From positions 1-64,000 of the forward strand of contig CAJQLX010000013.1 in assembly GCA_905479265.1 (NCBI GenBank): DNA of 64,000 bases. Reading direction: 5' to 3'. How positions within the stretch are numbered: the stretch's first letter is position 1; the number at the start of each line of letters is the position of its first letter. Below are positions 60,786-64,000 of this stretch, one piece after another. The translations under genes were made by a program, and so were the position numbers. Under the pieces are notes generated by a model. The model did no database searches. It saw only the letters and a program-made list of their open reading frames with translations, and was not told the DNA's origin. The DNA is from an uncultured Alphaproteobacteria bacterium. GTDB taxonomy: Bacteria; Pseudomonadota; Alphaproteobacteria; UBA7985.

Positions 60786-62429
60786 ATGACAGGCACAACG
60801 ATTTACGCGGCACGCAAGATCATCACCATGAACCCGAACCAGCCCGAAGTCAGCCACGTCGCTGTGCGCGAAGGCCGTATTCTGGGTGCGGGTTCGTTGG
60901 CGGAGCTAGAGCCGTGGGGCGACTACGAGCTCGATACGCGCTTCGCTGATAAAGTCCTGATGCCCGGCATGATCGAAGGCCATGCCCACACCATGGAAGG
61001 CACGCTGTGGCGCAACGTGTACGTTGGCTGGTTCGACCGAATGGACCCCGACGGCAAGGTTTGGGACGGGGTGAAAAGCATCGAAGGCGTGCTGGACCGC
61101 CTGTCCGAAGCAGAAGCGCAGATGACGGACGCGGATACCCCTTTATCGGGCTGGTCACTTGACCCCATTTATATGGATAACCAACGCGTTTCCCGCCAAG
61201 ACCTCGACAAGGTCTCAACCACCCGGCCCATCGGCGTACTCCACGCTTCCGGCCATATCCTCAACGTCAATTCCAAAGCGCTGGAACAGGCCGGATTGCT
61301 TAAGCCGGGCGTGAATCACCCCGGAATCCCGCTGGGCGATGACGGCATGCCGACCGGGGAGCTTTACGGCCCCGACGCCATGACCCCGGTTGCTGGGTTC
61401 GTCGGCTATGACCGCGCCATGACGGACTGTGATGAGCGCGGTTTGCTCGATTACGCCAAGCTGTGCGTGCGCGCCGGCGTCACGACCTCCACCGACCTCG
61501 CCGCGCGCCTGACCGACGACAGCGTCTCGATGATGCTGGACGTGACGGCGCGCAACCGCTTTCCGCTGCGGGTGGTTCCGCTGCGCATTTTCTTTGGCAT
61601 GACGGCTGAGGAGTGCGTGGAATACACCAAGGCGCTCAAGGAGCAATCGACCGACCTGCTGCGGCTGGGGCGGATCAAAGCCGTCGCAGATGGCTCGATT
61701 CAGGGCTTTTCCGCCCGCATGCGCTGGCCCGGCTATCACAACGGTGCGCCAAACGGGCTGTGGTACACCGCGCCAGACCAGATGTCGGAGCTGTATAACC
61801 GGGCCTTAGCCGCAGGGATTCAGGTGCATACGCACACCAACGGCGACCAAGCGACACAAATGGCGCTCGACGTGTTCGAGCCCGCTTTGCGCGCCAACCC
61901 GAGCCCAGACCACCGCTTTACGATCCAGCACTGTCAGCTCGCTGACGCCGCGCAGTTTGCCAAGATGGGGAAACTGGGCATGTGCGTGAACCTGTTTGCC
62001 AACCACCACTTTTATTGGGGGGATGAGCATTACCGGCTGACCGTGGGGCCGGAACGTGCCATGCGGATGAACGCGACACGAACCGCGCTGGCCGCCAACG
62101 TGCCACTGGCGATTCACTCCGATGCCCCGGTCACCCCGCTCGGTCCCCTGTTCACCGCTTGGGCCGCCGTGAACCGGATCACGGCCTCCGGTCGGACACA
62201 GGGTGAAGGCGAGAAAATTGGCGTGGATCAAGCGCTTTACGCCATCACCATGGGCGCGGCTTACACGCTGCATCTCGACGCCGAATTGGGCTCCATCGAA
62301 ATCGGTAAACGGGCTGATTTTGCTGTGCTCGACGACGATCCAACCGCTGTTGACGCAATGGCGCTCAAGGATATTCCGGTGTGGGGCACTGTCCAAGGTG
62401 GTCGCATCTTCCCAGCCGCTGAGCTGTAG
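60786..62429 (+). CDS. YtcJ-type metal-dependent amidohydrolase
   Basis: The 547-residue protein has the amidohydrolase frame: VLMPGMIEGHAHTMEG (metal histidines), SLDPIYMDNQRVSRQDLDKVS, IKAVADGSIQGFSARM, VHTHTNGDQATQMALDVFE, FTIQHCQLAD and IHSDAPVTPLGP. YtcJ/AepA-like enzymes hydrolyse amides or cyclic amides of varied type. AAGGAGGA stands eight bases before ATG 60786. It is divergent from a LysR gene and a peptide-type importer, so it may act on the imported compound. Confidence 0.87.
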   Translation: MTGTTIYAARKIITMNPNQPEVSHVAVREGRILGAGSLAELEPWGDYELDTRFADKVLMPGMIEGHAHTMEGTLWRNVYVGWFDRMDPDGKVWDGVKSIEGVLDRLSEAEAQMTDADTPLSGWSLDPIYMDNQRVSRQDLDKVSTTRPIGVLHASGHILNVNSKALEQAGLLKPGVNHPGIPLGDDGMPTGELYGPDAMTPVAGFVGYDRAMTDCDERGLLDYAKLCVRAGVTTSTDLAARLTDDSVSMMLDVTARNRFPLRVVPLRIFFGMTAEECVEYTKALKEQSTDLLRLGRIKAVADGSIQGFSARMRWPGYHNGAPNGLWYTAPDQMSELYNRALAAGIQVHTHTNGDQATQMALDVFEPALRANPSPDHRFTIQHCQLADAAQFAKMGKLGMCVNLFANHHFYWGDEHYRLTVGPERAMRMNATRTALAANVPLAIHSDAPVTPLGPLFTAWAAVNRITASGRTQGEGEKIGVDQALYAITMGAAYTLHLDAELGSIEIGKRADFAVLDDDPTAVDAMALKDIPVWGTVQGGRIFPAAEL

Positions 62430-62441
62430 CAGGATCAGCCG

Positions 62442-63350
62442 ATGCGCGTGCCGAGCTACAGCATTCCGGTCACCGTCATTGGCGGCTATTTGGGGGCAGG
62501 CAAGACCACACTGGTCAACCACCTGCTCCGCAATGCGGACGGACGACGGCTGGCGGTATTGGTCAACGAGTTTGGCTCCATCGCCATCGACGAAGACCTG
62601 ATCGAGGCTGAGGAAGACGGCCTGATTTCGATTGCGGGGGGCTGCATCTGCTGCTCGTTTGGCAACGACTTAATCGGTGCCATCAATGATCTACGGACCT
62701 CCGACCCTGCGCCTGAGCATATCGTGGTGGAGACCTCCGGCGTTGCTTTACCCGGTGCTGTGGTGGCCAGCCTTGGGCTCATGGATGGCATTCGGCCCGA
62801 TGGGACGGTCGTTCTGGTTGACGCGGAAACCGTGCTGAAGCAGGTCGCAGACGACTACATCGGCGACACCATCACCCGACAACTCGCCGACGCAGAAATC
62901 GTGGTGATCAACAAGCGTGACCTCATCAGCGACAGCGCCGCGACCCGCTTGACTGATCGCCTCACCGCCCTCGCCCCACACGCGGTCCAGATCGAAACTG
63001 ACTTTGGCAAAGTCCCCTTGGACGCGGTTTTGGGGGCGGTTGAAACGCCGTCCTCCGGCACCCGGTCCGGCGGGCATTCCGATGCCCTGTTCGAAAGCAT
63101 CGCGCTGAACCCCACCGCCCGGTTTGACGTTGCTGCCATCGCTGAGCACCTCGCCACCGGGCCGTTGGGCGTGGTGCGGGCAAAGGGCTACCTCACAGGA
63201 TCAGACGGTCAGGTTTGGTTGGTGCAAACCGTGGGGAAGCGCTGGCAAGCAGAACCGCTCGACCACCAGCCCGACCCGCAATTGGTTTGTATCGGGGCAA
63301 AGGGGCAACTGGACAGCGGCGGTATCGCAGCACTGCTGCAGACGGCTTGA
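62442..63350 (+). CDS. CobW/COG0523-family G3E GTPase (metallochaperone-like)
   Basis: The 302-residue protein has Walker A GGYLGAGKTT (14-23), the CxCC zinc motif C68-I-C-C71 in GGCICCSFG, the VETSGVALPG Walker B region and the NKRD GTP-specificity motif. A C-terminal CobW_C domain follows. It starts 12 bases after the amidohydrolase stop. Members insert metal into client enzymes, so it may supply zinc or another metal to that amidohydrolase. Confidence 0.88.
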   Translation: MRVPSYSIPVTVIGGYLGAGKTTLVNHLLRNADGRRLAVLVNEFGSIAIDEDLIEAEEDGLISIAGGCICCSFGNDLIGAINDLRTSDPAPEHIVVETSGVALPGAVVASLGLMDGIRPDGTVVLVDAETVLKQVADDYIGDTITRQLADAEIVVINKRDLISDSAATRLTDRLTALAPHAVQIETDFGKVPLDAVLGAVETPSSGTRSGGHSDALFESIALNPTARFDVAAIAEHLATGPLGVVRAKGYLTGSDGQVWLVQTVGKRWQAEPLDHQPDPQLVCIGAKGQLDSGGIAALLQTA

Positions 63351-63360
63351 AACGGCCAAC

Positions 63361-63400
63361 ATGTTACTGCTTTGTGGATTTCTGGATTTTTCTGTAACAT
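63361..63400. promoter_or_regulatory. Widely spaced inverted repeat upstream of paaA
   Basis: ATGTTAC (63361-63367) and GTAACAT (63394-63400) are perfect 7-base inverted arms with a 26-base AT-rich spacer, in the 122-base gap between the CobW gene and paaA. The distance is about three helical turns between arm centres, suitable for a looping or tetrameric repressor of the phenylacetate genes. Confidence 0.45.
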
Positions 63401-63472
63401 TTAACTTGTCTCCCGTCCCGCTTCGACCCATAACAGGGTGGACACACCCGACGTTTTGGGAAGGGATGGGAC

Positions 63473-64000
63473 ATGTACGCGCAACTGATCAAAGCCGAGC
63501 ACGCCGGCGACGAAGACACCGCACGCGCTGAAGCCTTTCAGCAGCGGATTGATGCGGGGGAGAAGATCGAGCCGAAAGATTGGATGCCGGAAGGCTATCG
63601 CCGCACCCTGATCCGGCAGATTGGGCAGCACGCGCATTCGGAGATCGTGGGCCAACTGCCAGAAGGCAACTGGATCACCCGCGCCCCAACGCTGGAACGC
63701 AAAACCATTCTGTTGGCCAAAGTGCAGGACGAGGCGGGGCATGGTCTCTACCTCTATTGCGCGGCTGAGACCTTGGGCGTCTCCCGCGATGAAATGACAG
63801 AAATGCTGCTGGACGAGCGCATGAAGTACTCGTCAATCTTCAACTATCCGACGCTGACGTGGGCGGATATGGGGGCTGTGGGCTGGCTGGTGGACGGCGC
63901 AGCGATCATGAATCAGGTGCCGCTGCAGCGCACATCCTTTGGCCCCTACGCCCGCGCCATGATCCGCATCTGCAAAGAAGAGAGCTTTCACCAGCGGCAG
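63473..64000 (+). CDS. paaA: Phenylacetyl-CoA 1,2-epoxidase subunit PaaA, 3' end cut by window
   Basis: The 176 visible codons match E. coli PaaA almost residue for residue as remembered: [68 protein letters not shown], and KEESFHQRQ at the window edge. The EAGH and EESFH motifs supply di-iron ligands. It is the catalytic subunit of the enzyme that epoxidises phenylacetyl-CoA, and paaBCDE should follow outside the window. ATG 63473 is preceded by AAGGGATGGG. Confidence 0.95.
   Translation, partial: MYAQLIKAEHAGDEDTARAEAFQQRIDAGEKIEPKDWMPEGYRRTLIRQIGQHAHSEIVGQLPEGNWITRAPTLERKTILLAKVQDEAGHGLYLYCAAETLGVSRDEMTEMLLDERMKYSSIFNYPTLTWADMGAVGWLVDGAAIMNQVPLQRTSFGPYARAMIRICKEESFHQRQ

Noticed and set aside
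1-64000. Mobile elements, CRISPR arrays, tRNA or rRNA genes
   Set aside because: I looked for transposases, integrases, regular repeats, att-like duplications and cloverleaf sequences and found none I could support.

Overview
The window looks like chromosomal DNA of an alphaproteobacterium, most probably a marine Rhodobacterales (Roseobacter-type) species. This is inferred from several things together: moderately high GC, many TRAP and ABC uptake systems, a phenylacetyl-CoA epoxidase operon, a DmdA-like aminomethyltransferase, and many small catabolic operons, each with its own GntR, LysR or MarR regulator. I see no rRNA, tRNA, CRISPR array, transposase, prophage or integrase.

Layout. 0-4.7 kb: end of a KDG-type kinase operon with a fumarylacetoacetate-hydrolase-fold enzyme, a methyltransferase, nicotinamidase and an M23 lipoprotein. 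4.7-9.9 kb: a flavin monooxygenase divergent from a HutC-type regulator, and a DctPQM TRAP transporter. 9.9-16.2 kb: a minus-strand catabolic operon with a DUF3237 protein, P450, a NicX-like ring-cleaving dioxygenase, an alpha/beta hydrolase, an acyl-CoA dehydrogenase and an acyl-CoA synthetase. 16.3-21.2 kb: a peptidoglycan-binding protein, a class V aminotransferase, and an aldose dehydrogenase/lactonase pair. 21.2-25.8 kb: a compact four-gene operon (PanB-like, Rieske oxygenase, CitE-like, DmdA-like) divergent from a MarR regulator. 25.8-31.6 kb: two sugar-acid dehydratases of different folds plus a CoA-transferase and an acyl-CoA dehydrogenase.

31.7-45.1 kb is the most distinctive region. 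A GntR/FCD regulator faces two glutathione transferases, an aromatic-type aldehyde dehydrogenase, an SDR, an alkylsulfatase-like metallo-hydrolase, two sulfatase-superfamily enzymes and a TAXI-type TRAP transporter. A recurrent palindrome, TTTGGGATCC(C/T), occurs only in the three intergenic regions that control these transcripts, usually as a distal/proximal pair. I infer one regulon that imports a sulfated (or phosphonate-ester) ether compound, hydrolyses it, cleaves the ether with glutathione and oxidises the products.

45.3-53.5 kb: a LysR-controlled PotABCD-like ABC importer with a DUF917 protein, convergent with an orphan PhnM and a PhnY-like dioxygenase, pointing to phosphonate or organic-N use. 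53.5-60.7 kb: a secreted His-rich SH3 protein and a complete Dpp-type peptide/opine ABC importer with its LysR gene. 60.8-64 kb: a YtcJ-type amidohydrolase, a CobW GTPase and the start of paaA, cut by the window end.

Functions are assigned from motifs and remembered family sequences only; no search was run. Substrates are inferences throughout.
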